A stretch of 64,000 nt of DNA from Monarcha castaneiventris obscurior (taxonomy: Eukaryota; Chordata; Aves; Passeriformes; Monarchidae). Positions 1-11,265 of this stretch are shown here, piece after piece. The notes beneath the pieces were generated by a model that was not told the origin of the DNA, did no database searches, and was given only the letters and a program-made list of their open reading frames with translations. The position numbers were made by a program, and so were the translations under genes. The DNA is taken from assembly GCA_026261815.1 (NCBI GenBank), contig JAMPIT010000699.1, forward strand, positions 682,001 to 746,000. The letters are read 5' to 3'. The stretch's first letter is position 1; each line of letters opens with the position of its first letter.

Positions 1-1252
1 AGGAACTAGCACCCAGGGCAACTGGACAGGGATGGAAGGAGAATATTCTTTACCATGGACACATAAGAACAATACTGCTGAGAACTGTAACATTTCCAAA
101 CCGATCTGGAAATCACCTCAGGAAATATTTCTCAGCTGACAGATTGCACTGATACCCCCTGGGGATGTCAAATTCCAGAAGGATGGAATCGCCCCCAGAC
201 AGGACAGTGGGAATATTTCCTGCCAGTTCAGCGGTGTCTGGGCTGGGAAGGGAGCCCAGGCCTCCCAGAGGACCCCTTACAGGTGGGTATAAAATATCCA
301 CCAATATAAAAGGTCAAGGCCAAAGGACCCCAGGACAAAGGAAAAGTGGGACTGCACTCGGATGGACACTTGAGCTGTTGGGAATCCTGAGGTACAGCGG
401 CTCCTGGCTGTGGCCCAGGCTCTAAGGCTGGGGTGTGTTTGCAGAAATGATTCTGCCTTTCTCAATGACACCTGGGCTCACCCAACAAACGCCGAGAGCT
501 GGAGAGACACAGACTGTCAGCAGGACACGGCCAAATCCTTAGGAGCCACAGGATGGGTGGGAAGTGCTGGAATTTGGAGCACACGTTGGCCCCTGGGAGA
601 ATCAGGAGCACCATGGACACTGGGGGTATTAACGTTACATCCCTCGTGCAAGGAGTCACCACTGGGGACCCAACTGTGGGGAAAGGGTAAAGGGGATGAA
701 ACTTGGAAACATCCCAGTGCGGGAACTACAGCAGGATGGATTTTAGAATCCATCTCTGCTCTGCAAAGATCTGCCTTTAGGAACAGACCAGCCACACACC
801 ATTGGACTCTGCAAATGGAAACTTTAGTGAATGCAACTCCTTTGGGGTTTGCTGAAATAAAGGAACAATTGCAAGCCACAGCTGAAGTGACCTTCCAGAC
901 CAGATTGGCTTCAGACCTTTATTGCTGTTCCATGAACATGGAGTATGTGGATTTCTGAACTGAAACACCACCACTTGTTGTGTGCACATTCCAAATGTGC
1001 TGCTGGGTTGGATGATCGGGTAGAGAGGATAAAATCAGTTGCTGCATCCAGCAGGGAATTAAGGGGAGGGTTAGAAAGTACCTGGTTGAATAAAATATTT
1101 AAAGTACTTGGATTTTCTCTGACTGATGGTTGGCCTCACTTTTGCAAAGTGTAACTGGGATCGCAGCAATACTTGTGCTTATGACACTTGTTTTGAGCTG
1201 TGTAAAGAACACGGCTGTGAAAGCAACAGAGGAACTCCTGGGATGTGAGTAA
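1..1252 (+). pseudogene. Degraded retroviral env (TM subunit) remnant
   Basis: The stretch reads as the 3' half of a retroviral envelope gene broken by several frame changes. From 1151 to the TAA at 1250-1252 one frame gives a hydrophobic anchor (GIAAILVLMTLVLSCV) followed by a short charged tail, the usual end of a transmembrane subunit. Upstream, around 900-1000, another frame shows a leucine-rich stretch, a glycine/cysteine loop and a CC pair (TTTCCVHIP), resembling the disulfide loop region of gamma/alpha-type TM proteins, but the cysteine spacing is distorted by an indel. A 182-codon open stretch (410-958) covers part of the ectodomain only. The coding remnant is followed directly by a polypurine tract and an LTR, which supports the identification. 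The 5' part lies outside the window. Confidence 0.6.
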
Positions 1253-1307
1253 AGGAGCGGAGTGAGGCTTAGGAAGGCTTGAAGGGAAGAGAAGCTTCAC
1301 AACCCTC

Positions 1308-1320
1308 CAAGGGGGGGAAA
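1308..1320 (+). other. Polypurine tract (plus-strand primer) of the left provirus
   Basis: An uninterrupted purine run, A2-G7-A3, lies 56 bases after the env stop and just before the inferred LTR start. This is the expected position for the retroviral polypurine tract. Confidence 0.6.
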
Positions 1321-1322
1321 TT

Positions 1323-1776
1323 TGCCTGATGAAAAATGGTTTGCACCTGCTGGGTTCATACAATGCTTGTTCTTCAAAAGCCACTGGCCCATGGAACCAC
1401 ACAAGGCTCATTCTGTAGGCAGCAACCAGCCCGGGTGTGCCAACTTTCACCAGCTCACCGGGCAGTCAGGGCTGACTTTGGGGTCACCGACCACCAGGGA
1501 CCCCCAAAGAGACACCCAGGGCAGAAGAACGGATGTGCAAAGGGGTGGGGGAAATATGCAATGATTTTGGGGAAATGATTATCCTGTGTATGTTTATTTG
1601 GGGCAACCTCAGAATGTGTCTGTAAAACACATTCTGCAAACAGGAACATTCCTGCCCTCAGCACACATGACTTTTGGAGGGGCTCTCTCCTGGTGCATGT
1701 GGCCGAATAAAGAATGCTGCTGCTTCCTGCTGCCTTGGTGTTAAGGAGGTTTTGTTTCACTGAATTTTTGGTAACA
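1323..1776 (+). mobile_element. 3' LTR of the left degraded provirus
   Basis: The segment begins TGCCTGATG right after the polypurine tract and ends GGTAACA, giving TG...CA termini over 454 bp. It has an AATAAA signal near 1706, about 70 bases before the end, as expected for an R/U5 boundary. No second LTR or target duplication can be checked because the 5' side is outside the window. Boundaries are inferred from position and termini only. Confidence 0.5.
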
Positions 1777-1794
1777 GCTCTGTGCCTGTGTCAT

Positions 1795-2062
1795 AGAACC
1801 ACAGAGCAGCTGTGATGTCAGAAAGGGGCTGTGTGACGTCACAGAGTGGGCTGCGACATCACATGGTGTTGGTGTGACATCACAGAGAGGGCTGGGCCAT
1901 CCCAGAACAGGCTGTGACATCACAGAGTGGGTTGTGACATCACGGGGTGGCTGTATGACATCACAGAGTGTACTGTGACATCACAGAGCAGCTCCATGAC
2001 ATCACAGGTCGTTGTGTGACATCAGAGGGTGGCTGTGTGACATCGCAGCGGGTTGGATGCCA
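1795..2062. repeat. ~22-bp minisatellite carrying CRE-like TGACATCA motifs
   Basis: About eleven diverged units of roughly 20-22 bp share the core TGACATCACAGAG followed by a G-rich spacer. One unit (1834-1841) retains the palindrome TGACGTCA. Most others have TGACATCA, the product expected from CpG decay of that site. Confidence 0.8.
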
Positions 2063-3271
2063 TGGCAACCCTCATCAGTTGCAGTTTCCTTGGAAGCCAC
2101 CCCAGGCCCCATTTCTGCAGGCAGGTTCCATGGGCACTTGCAGGCAGGTTCCATGGGCACTTGCAGGCAGAGCTGTTGCTGCCCTCGGCTGCCATGGCAG
2201 CCCTCAGGACAGAGCGGTGCCGGGGCTGGTGCCAGCTACAATTGCAGGGACACTCGGTGATGCCCTCAGGGGCCATGGCAGCGGACACAGGGAGCCGTTC
2301 CTCAGTTTGGTGCCACGGACACCAAGGCTGGGCCCCGCTGGGATGGGGATTGGCACGGTCACCTGCACTCAGGGCCCATGGCTGGGCACTGCTGCCATGG
2401 ACACTGCTCCCATGGGCACTGAGCCCTGGGCCACAGGCGGCTGCCGTGGCAACCAGCCCAAGGTCCCATGGCCAGGGCTGGGGGCATGGAAAGGAACCCG
2501 TGGGGCTGGGCTGATGCTGGATGGCCATGGGGTGCTGCTGTGGGCTGGGGCACAGGGAATTTCCTTGCCAGGGCTTTCTCTGGGGCTGTGTTTAGGTCTG
2601 TGCTGAGCACAGCGCTGATCACACAGAGATGGTTTTGTTCTTGCTGAGCTTGCAGAGAGCCAAGGCCTTTCCTGCCCCTCGTCCGGCCACGCTGTGGAGG
2701 GGCTGGGAATGCGGGGGAGGTTGGGAGGGGTCACAGCCAGGACAGGTGACCCCAACTGACCCCAGGGATATCCCAGACCAAAGGACATTGTGCTCAGTGT
2801 ATAAAGGGGGAGGGACAAGGAGGAAGGGGGGCCATTTGGAGTGAGGGTTTTTGTCTTCCCAGGTAACACTTAGGCAGGACGGGGCCCTGATTTATCAGTG
2901 GGCAGGGCCAGCACCAAAGACACAGACACCAACTGAGGGAATTGTGTCATTTATATAATGCAAATCTGCAGAGAATCACAAAAGGAGCAGCTCAGCAATG
3001 CACCCAATCATCACTGCCAAAGATTGTCCCTAGTGATTAACCAAGATCCAGCAGCAGTTCCCCTCAGACTTTCCCATCCCCCAGACCCACACATCAGCTG
3101 GGGGAAGCTTTCCCAGCCAGGGACTGGAGCCACGCCTGGACACGGGGAATTCCTGCAGCTGCCTCCACACACAGCTGAGGCTCCAACCCCGCTGGGAGAG
3201 GGCCCAGCTTTGACAGTGCTGAATAAACAAACTGACAGCACTTCCAGTGCGGGAACATCTGGTTTCATCCT
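2063..3271. other. Non-coding interval with CCATGGC-rich imperfect repeats
   Basis: No convincing gene. From about 2070 to 2540 the sequence contains many diverged copies of a CCATGG(G/C)CAC / GCCATGGCAGC motif, including a clean 22 bp tandem duplication near 2126-2170 (tgcaggcaggttccatgggcact). Long open frames on both strands here are by-products of this repeat. An AT-rich patch near 2945-2965 contains an octamer-like ATGCAAAT (2958-2965), with no gene attached to it. Confidence 0.6.
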
Positions 3272-3619
3272 CCTCTTGGGGCCCTCCTAAGCCTGGCCAG
3301 GGCTCAAGCAGGAACCAAGGCAGTTGACTTGGACCATACAGCCCCAAACAAGGCCAGAGGTCAGATTTCATGGCCTTGTCCGGCTTCTAAACACAGAAAG
3401 GTCAACACACGTTTCACTCATGAGGGGATACATCTACCACAGCGCTAATGATCATGCATATTTCGGTAATGAGCAGATACAAAGATAATCTTTGGCTGGA
3501 AGATTCATGCAGAGGTCACCTTTGGCTCAGGGCCTGTTGTTCAGGCCTCAGTCAGGCCTCTTGTTCAGGCCTTGGCACTTCAGGGATGTGGTTTAGTGAT
3601 GGGCTTCACTGTGCTGGGT
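3272..3619. repeat. ~345-bp direct repeat, copy A (left flank of ERV-1)
   Basis: Starts ctcttgggg and runs to the base before the left LTR of ERV-1. It matches 12930-13275 in the same orientation with scattered substitutions and a small insertion near 3480. It is far too long to be a target-site duplication. Confidence 0.85.
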
Positions 3620-4170
3620 TGAGGCGCAGTATAAAAACTCCACAACCTGTTAGAGTTGTAAAGTAGGTACGTATTTTATTCAGCGCTGGACGCAGGGGGA
3701 GAGCATCCTCCCAAATCCTGCGTACCTTTTACAGCTTCTAATCACCTATTTATCTACAAAAAGCATGCATATTCTATAACGCCTATACATATTTATTACC
3801 TGTCCCCGCCTGTTCTCCACTTTGTATGTAAATCAGTTGTGGTTGCGCAGTCTGTCCCTTTTATTGAGTCGGTGGTCTTATTGAGTCTGGGGGCTTGGAG
3901 AGATGAAGCAAGAGAAGTCTACCTCTTATGAATTTTTGACCCCACGAGTTTTGCACATGCGTGTTCTTTCTTTGCCGTGGTGTCCCCTCCAGTTTTACAA
4001 AGGGGCCCCTCTTAGTTCTGCAAACTCAGCAACATTTTAATAGGTACCAGGTGTCCTTCAAAGGGCCCCATATCTCTTCAGCCTCCCCTCAGTCCTTGGA
4101 GAACAAGATAATGGACTCCATATTGTCTTGTTTACTCTAAGTTCCCTCTTAACTCTTAAATCCCGTTTCA
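3620..4170 (-). mobile_element. ERV-1 3' LTR
   Basis: 551 bp with TG...CA ends, pairing with 12375-12929. On the minus strand it is preceded by a purine run (AGAAAAGGGG, about 4174-4184) and two bases before the LTR start. The poly(A) signal AATAAA on the minus strand is at 3675-3680. It differs from the 5' LTR by a few per cent, including a small indel in the TTATTGAGTC region. Confidence 0.9.
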
Positions 4171-4207
4171 GTCACCCCTTTTCTAGAAAATGAATAAATT
4201 CTTTTAC

Positions 4208-6272
4208 TTAGTACAAAAATTCTTTCTCTCCATTTCTCCGATATGTATCTTTTAAGGCATTACCATGTACCTTTGACAATGAGGTTAGTACCGCCATTCG
4301 TTGTAGCATCCTCCAATTCAAAAAGAGCATTACAGTGGACATACACAAACTTATACTAACCAGGGTTAGTAAAACGACAGTTGGATGAAGTGCTGCATTG
4401 AGGAGTCCAGTTGCCTTTGGTGACCACCCAAAAAGTGTATCCCACCAATGATGGGATGCGTCTGCTTCCAATCTTTTGAAGACCCTTCGTATAGTTTCTG
4501 TATCATGGTGTATTGTGATCAGTGTTCTTCTTCCCATATTTCTAATTTCTTTGAGAATTTCCTTTAAATCCTCGTGCCTCAACAGTTGCTTAACCAAAGT
4601 TAGATTCATCCCTATGGGCACCGGTGATATTTCCTGTACAGTGGTCAGGTTTGCCTTTATATATTGATGGGATATCACTGGTGCCTGATAAGAAAAGTCA
4701 CATCTTTCAATTCTGACGAAGTTACAAATGCACAGATTGGATTGGGTTTCGTTTATGATTAGTCCATCCACTACTACCTAAGAGCATGGTGTTCTGAGAC
4801 ACACACAACCCTGGCCTATGTACACCAGCAGGGTTGTCTGATTGGTTGAATGGACTTCAAAGTGACAAATGCTCTGTTCTGTGTCCAGGCAAATATCTTG
4901 ATCACTATTTATATTCCCTTCGCATATGAACCCTAGTTGTTTCCTCATGGCACAGGGTTCTATATTATTAGTTCTCCATTTCCCTTCCACTTTTCGTGCC
5001 CACATCCTGTGTTGTGAGGGATATAGGATGGTTCCTTCATGGTTTAGTCCTAAGGCAACTATTGGGTGTATCAGACTCACTGACACATTACGTATAGTTA
5101 AAACAAAGGCCGTTACCATGCTGGTTACAGGATCATAGGTGAAGTTAACTAGAACCCACCATGGCTGAAGTTCTCTTTCCAAATCGGAAGCATGGTCCCA
5201 AACAACTTTACAGACCTCAGCAGGGAATGTGCTTTCACTACCTTCCCTGATAATTGAGGCAGCTACTGATTGCATCCATAATTGTGCTTGTACGCATCCG
5301 AGGGCCAGAGGCATATTTTCACTAGCTGCACCTATGGTATTTACTATTAGTCTATGACCTTGTTCTTGTATCCCTTCCCACTCCGGTAAGATTTTGGACA
5401 ATTTCCATTGACTGGTGCCAAGGGCTAGCAATGAGGATTGTAAGGGTTGCTGTAATTTAACCACGTCGCTCCCAGCTGCAGCCAATTTGTTCATTAATAC
5501 TTCTGAATCCATTGCATTCAGGATCCCTACTCCTGTTCTTAGTATCCCTGTAAGGTCTCTCTTCTGCCTAAAAGCGTTAGGTGCACGCTTCTGTAACCAA
5601 ATGGTCCAATCCATAAAGGAAGTCTTAAGGAATGGGGTACACTCTGATCGAATAGCAGAAGCATTTACTTGCATTTCCATCTCTATTCGCTTCAAGGACC
5701 ATTCTGGATTCAGTAGCAATCTTTGGATCCCTACCTTCTTAATTGCATAAGGTCCAATTCTAGAGACTATAGGCCGAATTGTTTTCCCTGGGGTGTTTTG
5801 GATGTGAGCAGCTGTGGTCTCTTCTGGTTTTTGGGTCAGCTGATTTACTATTTCCTCATCCTGGGGTATAACACAATCCTGGGGTAATATTGTAGTCCAA
5901 GCTATTATCCGTGATTGCGCACCCTTCTATTTTAAGCCTAAACTCAGGACAAGTGGATAGGCATGTTTCGCAGCATCCGTAATCAATTCGGATTAACTCC
6001 ATAGGTTTTTGGTGGGACTCAAGGAATCTGTCCTGAACGAATGCATATTCGCAGCCCCAAACATTTCTCCCTTCCCAAACAGATGCATTCGTAACCCTTA
6101 GCACCTGGAACAGCATTTTGCGAGAGTGGGTGTCATAAGCCTTTCCTTGACAGACATTTTGCTTAAATATATGGTGCACACGTGGTCTTACATTACTTGC
6201 GGTTATGGCCATGGCTATAATCATGAGAGATACAACCTTCCAAGCTAACATTTCTACCCGGAGTCCATTCAT
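4208..6272 (-). pseudogene. env: ERV-1 env, atypical architecture, broken
   Basis: Start chosen at 6272 because its ATG overlaps the pol stop (ATGA) and is followed by a signal-like hydrophobic segment (SLMIIAMAIT). The first frame ends at 5856 and the next begins in a different frame at the same point, a one-base shift. A TAG at 4778-4780 interrupts the second part, and the same frame continues to 4208. A furin-type RQKR lies at about 5558-5569. Upstream of it is a short surface portion of roughly 240 codons. Downstream is a very long transmembrane portion of roughly 450 codons ending in a membrane anchor (VVLLTLVSISLCMSTVMLF) and a short tail. No classical CX6CC motif is visible. N-glycosylation sites are numerous. 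ERV-3 carries the same env type. Role if intact: receptor binding and fusion. As it stands it is a pseudogene. Confidence 0.85.
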
Positions 6273-9200
6273 CTTTCCCGAGTAAGTTTCAGTTTCAGTT
6301 CATTATCACCTAGTGTTGCTTTCCAAGGAGTTCTTGGAGCCTTCTTTACTCGCGTATGAGGAATCCAAGTGCTCTGTTCCTTGATCTTAATTGCAGTGTA
6401 GGTTGTCAGTAGCACCTGTAATGGTCCTTCCCACTGTGGTTCCAGAGGCTTTTCTGTAAAAGACTTAACATACACATAATCCCCAGGCTGTATGTTATGC
6501 ACAGGTCCATCTAACCCTCTGCTCCGAGTTCCAGCCATGTATTTTCCAATTTTTCTAAGTTGTTTACTTAGGGCCACCAAATAGGTGGTAAGTGTCTCAT
6601 CCCCAGCTTGGGTAGAGATTCCTTTTTGCACCCCATATGGCCTCCCATAAAGCATTTCAAAGGGACTTAGTTTTTCTTTAGTTCTTGGCTTAGTTCGGAT
6701 CTGTAGCAATGCTAATGGGAGAGATTGGGGCCAGGGCAAATTAACCTCTTGCCCTCGTTTCCCAATTTGCTGCTTAATTAAATGATTCATTTTTTCTACT
6801 TGTCCGCTCGACTGGGGATGGTATGGAGTGTGGAGTTCCCAGTCTATACTCAAGTGGCGGCTCACCTGCTGCACTATTTTGGAAATAAAGTGTGGTCCTC
6901 TATATGAGGATATTGTGGCCGGAACTCCAAAGCGTGGTATTATTTCTTGCAACAATATTCTGGTTACTTCTCGGGCTTTGGCAGTTCTAGTGGGGAAAGC
7001 TTCTGGCCACCCTGAAAAGGTATCTGTTAACACTAGCAAGTATCGGTTACCGCCTTTTCTTGGAAGTTCTGAAAAGTCAACCTGCCATTGCTGCCCAGGC
7101 CCCTGGCCTCTTCCAATCTGACCAAGTTTTGGTTTAGGGGTATTCTTAGGATTAGTCTGGAGGCAAAGATAGCATTGTCTGGTCACCTGGGTGACAGTAG
7201 CATACAAATTTCTAGCAGTAATCTTTTCAATTAGATAGCTATATAAAGCCTCCATTCCCCAGTGTGTTTTCTGATGTTCCTCCCTTACTAAGGACCATAA
7301 TATCTGAGAAGGGACAACCAGCCTCCTGTCTGCAGTGATGGCCCATCCTTCCTGGTTATATGTTCCTTCTTGGTCCTCAATGAGTTTTTTATCTTTCTTA
7401 TTGTATTCTGGCTTACCTCCGAGGGATATCTGTCCATCTGGAATCAGGGTTCCTTCAATTGTTATCTCACCTTTTGCTGCTTCTTTTGCTTCTCTATCCG
7501 CCAGCTCATTTCCTTCTTCCAATTCTGAGCTCACCTTTTGGTGTGCCCTAATGTGCATAATCGCTACTTTCTCAGGCATCTGGACGGCTTCGAGTAGTTT
7601 CATTATTTCCTGTGCATGTTTAATGTTCTTTCCATGTGAATTTAATAATCCTCTTTCTTTCCAGATAGCTCCATGTGCATGCACGACCCCAAATGCATAT
7701 CTCGAGTCTGTGTAGATATTTATTTTCTTTCCTTTTGCCATCTCCAAGGCACAGGTCAGGGCGATTATCTCGGCTTTCTGTGCAGAGGTGTCTGTTGGTA
7801 GGGGACCAGATGCTATTACCTTTTTACTGGTGGTAACTGCATATCTGGCATGTCGTTTCCCACTGATGACGTAGCTACTCCCATCTGTAAACCAGGTTTC
7901 TGCATCATCGAAAGGGGTGTCCTTCAAGTCTGGGCGGCTGGAGTAGGTGGCTTCGATGGTTTCCAGATAATCATGTTGTACTGGCTCTCCTTGATTTCTG
8001 CTGAGAAAAGAAGCTGGGTTGACAATATTAATCACCACTATTTCCACATCATCTTGTTCTATCATAATGGCTTGGTATTTCAAAAATCTTTGAGGGGAAA
8101 GCCAGTGCCCACCTTTCGCTTCCAAGACTGAGGACACCATATGGGACACCAGCACAGTCATTTTCTAGCCCAAGGTGAATTTGCGTGCTTCCTGGATATT
8201 CGTCACAACTGCTGCTACAGCCCGGAGGCACCCTGGCCATCCCTTGGCGGCTGCATCCAGCTGCTTGGATAAGTAAGCGACTGCCCTTCGATATGGGCCT
8301 AGGTTCTGTGCTAGTATTCCCAAGGCAATCCCCTGTTTCTCGTGTGAGAACAGAAAAAATGGTTTACTCACGTCCGGGAGTCCTAGGGCTGGGGCTGACA
8401 TAAGAGCATCCTTTAACCGGGAAAAGGCTCGAATGGTTTCCTTGGTCCACTGGAGATCTCTGTTCCCACTTGTGATGAGTGCATACAGAGGTTTGACGAG
8501 CAGCCCATAGTTGTAGATCCACAGTCTGCACCATCCTGTCATCCCCAAAAGGGTTCGCAGCTCCTTTACTGTCCGGGGTTGTGGAGTTTGGCATATTGCT
8601 TTTTTACGGTCTTGCCCTAGAGTCCGTTGTCCAGCACTAACTTCATACCCCAGGTAAATTACCTTTTGCTTCACCACCTGAGCCTTTTTCCTTGACACCC
8701 TGTACCCCTGGAGCCCCAAAAAGTTTAAAAGACTCACCGTCCATGCCACACATGCCTCTTTTGTCTTAGTGGCTATAAGGAGATCGTCCACATACTGCAA
8801 CAGCTTTTCTTCTGGTGGAGCCTCCCAGGCTTCTAGGTCCTTTGCAAGCTGTTCCCCAAACAAGGTGGGAGAATTTTTGAACCCCTGAGGAAGCACTGTC
8901 CATGTGAGCTGGGTTTTATGCCCGCTTTTAGGATTTTCCGATTCAAAGGCAAAGATTTTCTGACTCGCTTCATGGAGTGGAAGGCAAAAGAAGGCATCTT
9001 TTAAGTTTAAAATGGTAAACCAAGTTAGCTCTGGTGTTAAGCATGTCAATAGAGTGTATGGATTTGCTACCACTGGGTAAAGATCCTCAGTTATTCTCTT
9101 AACAGCCCGTAAGTCCTGCACTACCCGATATGACCCGTCGGGTTTCCGAACAGGTAATATGGGAGTGTTGAAGTCAGACTGGCATTCTTTTAGTAATCCT

Positions 9201-9799
9201 AATCGTAGAAAATTTTCAATCACTGGCCTAATTCCTTCTCTATCCTCTTTTCTCAAGGGATACTGCTTAATCCTGACTGGGTGTTTTCCTTCCTTGAGGT
9301 TAATTACTATAGGAGGTGCGTTTTTTGCCCTTCCTGGCACGTTAGAAGCCCACGCTCCAGGGAACACCTGACTAACTATTTCTTTGCTGATTTCTTCCCC
9401 GATCTCAGTGGTTGTTAGTATCAGACTTAACACCTCCACATATTGTTGATCATTTACCTCCAGAATAATTTCCCCATCCTTAAACATAATGGTTGCCTGT
9501 AGTTGCTCTAGTAAGTCTCTTCCCAGGAGAGCCTTTGGAGAGTTCGGCATATATAGAAATTTGTGAATGCCCCACTGTTTCCCAAATCTATATTTTAGGG
9601 GTTTACAGAAATAAGCCTTTTCTGATTGGCCAGTGGCTCCTTGTACCATCACGTAATCCCTTCCCACAGGCACCAGGGCTTTATTTAGTACCGAGTATGT
9701 TGCTCCCGTATCAATTAGAAACTTCACCCCTTTTCCTTCCTTCCCCAGCTTCATTGTTACAACCAGGGGATCTGCTGGGGTAAGATCTCCCGGTTCTCC
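6269..9799 (-). pseudogene. pol: ERV-1 pro-pol (protease, RT, RNase H, integrase), broken
   Basis: The pol frame continues from gag through a UGA at 9800-9802. Domains in order: protease with intact LIDTGA; RT with LPQGF and YVDD (8783-8794); RNase H with TDGSS, ALEMA and TDSRY; integrase with an HHCC-type region and catalytic core. RT motif A reads ILNLKDAFF, with Asn (9005-9007) where ERV-3 has the catalytic Asp. A TAG at 8165-8167 splits RT from RNase H; ERV-3 has CAG there. In the integrase core the second catalytic Asp is Tyr (SSYRG, codon 6902-6904; ERV-3 has SSDRG). The C-terminus overlaps the env start. The order and sequence style are gammaretroviral. The enzyme set would be inactive. 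Confidence 0.93.
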
Positions 9800-9802
9800 T
9801 CA
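9800..9802 (-). promoter_or_regulatory. In-frame UGA between gag and pol (candidate readthrough stop)
   Basis: Gag ends ...AKED-UGA and the same frame continues without another stop into protease. ERV-3 has the same KED-UGA arrangement at 46985-46987. Gammaretroviruses express pol by stop-codon readthrough at this position, usually through UAG. Readthrough here is inferred. Confidence 0.6.
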
Positions 9803-11265
9803 GTCTTCTTTGGCATAGGCAACCATTCTTTTTCCCTTGTCTCTCCTCCATTTGGGACATTCAGTCTTCCAGTGTCCAAACTCTTTACAAGATGCGCACT
9901 GATCTTTGTCTAATCGGGGTGGACCTCCCTGTTTTCGTTGACTTTGTCTGCGTCCTTCTCCTCTCTCTTCCCTCACTATCATAACTTTCTTTGTATTTTG
10001 CCTATATCCCTCTTCTCTATTGCTGAATACTTTCCATGCCTCATCGAGTAACTTTTGAAGGTTTCTTGACTCAGGCCCTACTATTTTCTGAAGTTTACGC
10101 CTGATATCCCCTGTGGATTGGCCCAAGAATAAGCTCACTAGTTGTTGGATTCCTGTTTCATCTCTGGGATCTAGAGGTGTATGGCGACACATCGCACTCC
10201 TTAATTGGTCCAAAAATTCAGATGGTGTCTCAGAAGGCCCCTGTTTAATAGCATATAACTCTGACCAATTTATGGTTTTAGGTATAGCTCGTTCCATCCC
10301 TCTGGCTATCCATTCCCGATAACTTTCTAACTTCTTCATCTCCTCTTCCCTGTTTGGTCTCCACTCTGGTTTTTCAAGGGGGAAGTAGTCTTTTACATCT
10401 AATTGCTGGGCTCTATAATAATCCTCTTCTAGATCGCTTGCTGTTTTCAGAACTAGCTGCTTTTCTGTCTCGGTTAATGATTCTAACAATAATTGCATGT
10501 CAGAGCAGTCTGGATTATGCTGTTTGATAATATATCACGAATTCTGTGCTGTAGTTACTGGGTCGCTGAGATAATCCTGAGCTATCTTCCTCCATGCTTC
10601 TAAATCAATGGAGGAGAAAGGCGCTTTAACCATCACCGGGTCTCCCCCTGGTCCTACCGCCTCCCATAGGGGCACTTGTAGGACTCGTTGTCTAGTCCGG
10701 GACGACACCGGGCTGCTAGGGGGTGAGCTGGTCTCTGCGTCCCCATCTCTCTCTTCCCTTTCCCTTTCCTGTCTGTTAGGGGGAACTTCCAATAGGTCTG
10801 ACAAGCTTTGTTCCTGAAATGTACTTTGGTAAACCTTATCCAATTTTATACACCTCTGCCCAATACTACAGGCTGAGCAGCATCTCTTTAGTTTCCCACT
10901 CTTCGCTTTATTTTTTTTTCCATAGCTAGTACTACAGGGTCAAGAGGAGCCTTGATCCCACAATCTCTCTGCCACTCAGGGTGGTTTCGGAGAGAAAAGA
11001 ACATATCACAATACGAGACTTCACTCCACTTGCCCTCCCTCCTCAAAAATAGCATCAATTGTAGCAAAGTATCATAATCTAGAGTCCCAGTGGGTGGCCA
11101 CCTCACCCCCTCATCTAGCCTATATAGTGGCCACCACTGGCTACAATACTTAATGAGAGTGGACTTATTTTCGGTACCTCCGGTCCCTGCAACTTCCTTC
11201 CAATGTGCTATAACACACCCTAATGGACTAGCTTTAGGGACTTCTATGCTCTGTCCAGCTCCCAT
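9800..11265 (-). pseudogene. gag: ERV-1 gag (matrix, p12-like, capsid, nucleocapsid), broken
   Basis: Start at 11265 chosen because it gives MGAGQS, a typical myristoylated Gag N-terminus, and is shared in form by ERV-3 (MGTEKS). The matrix part runs to 10888. There an A9 run (ATGGA8-9) shifts the frame, and the next frame (10843 down) carries a proline/serine-rich linker. A TGA at 10535-10537 then interrupts the frame just before the capsid region. Capsid contains a major-homology-like segment (IKQGPSETPSEFLDQL). Nucleocapsid has one CX2CX4HX4C knuckle (CASCKEFGHWKTEC) and a basic RQ-rich region, the gammaretroviral pattern. It ends at the UGA at 9800-9802. Confidence 0.9.

Noticed and set aside
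2958..2965. Octamer ATGCAAAT as a promoter element
   Set aside because: No gene or start-site context nearby; an 8-mer is expected by chance at this frequency.
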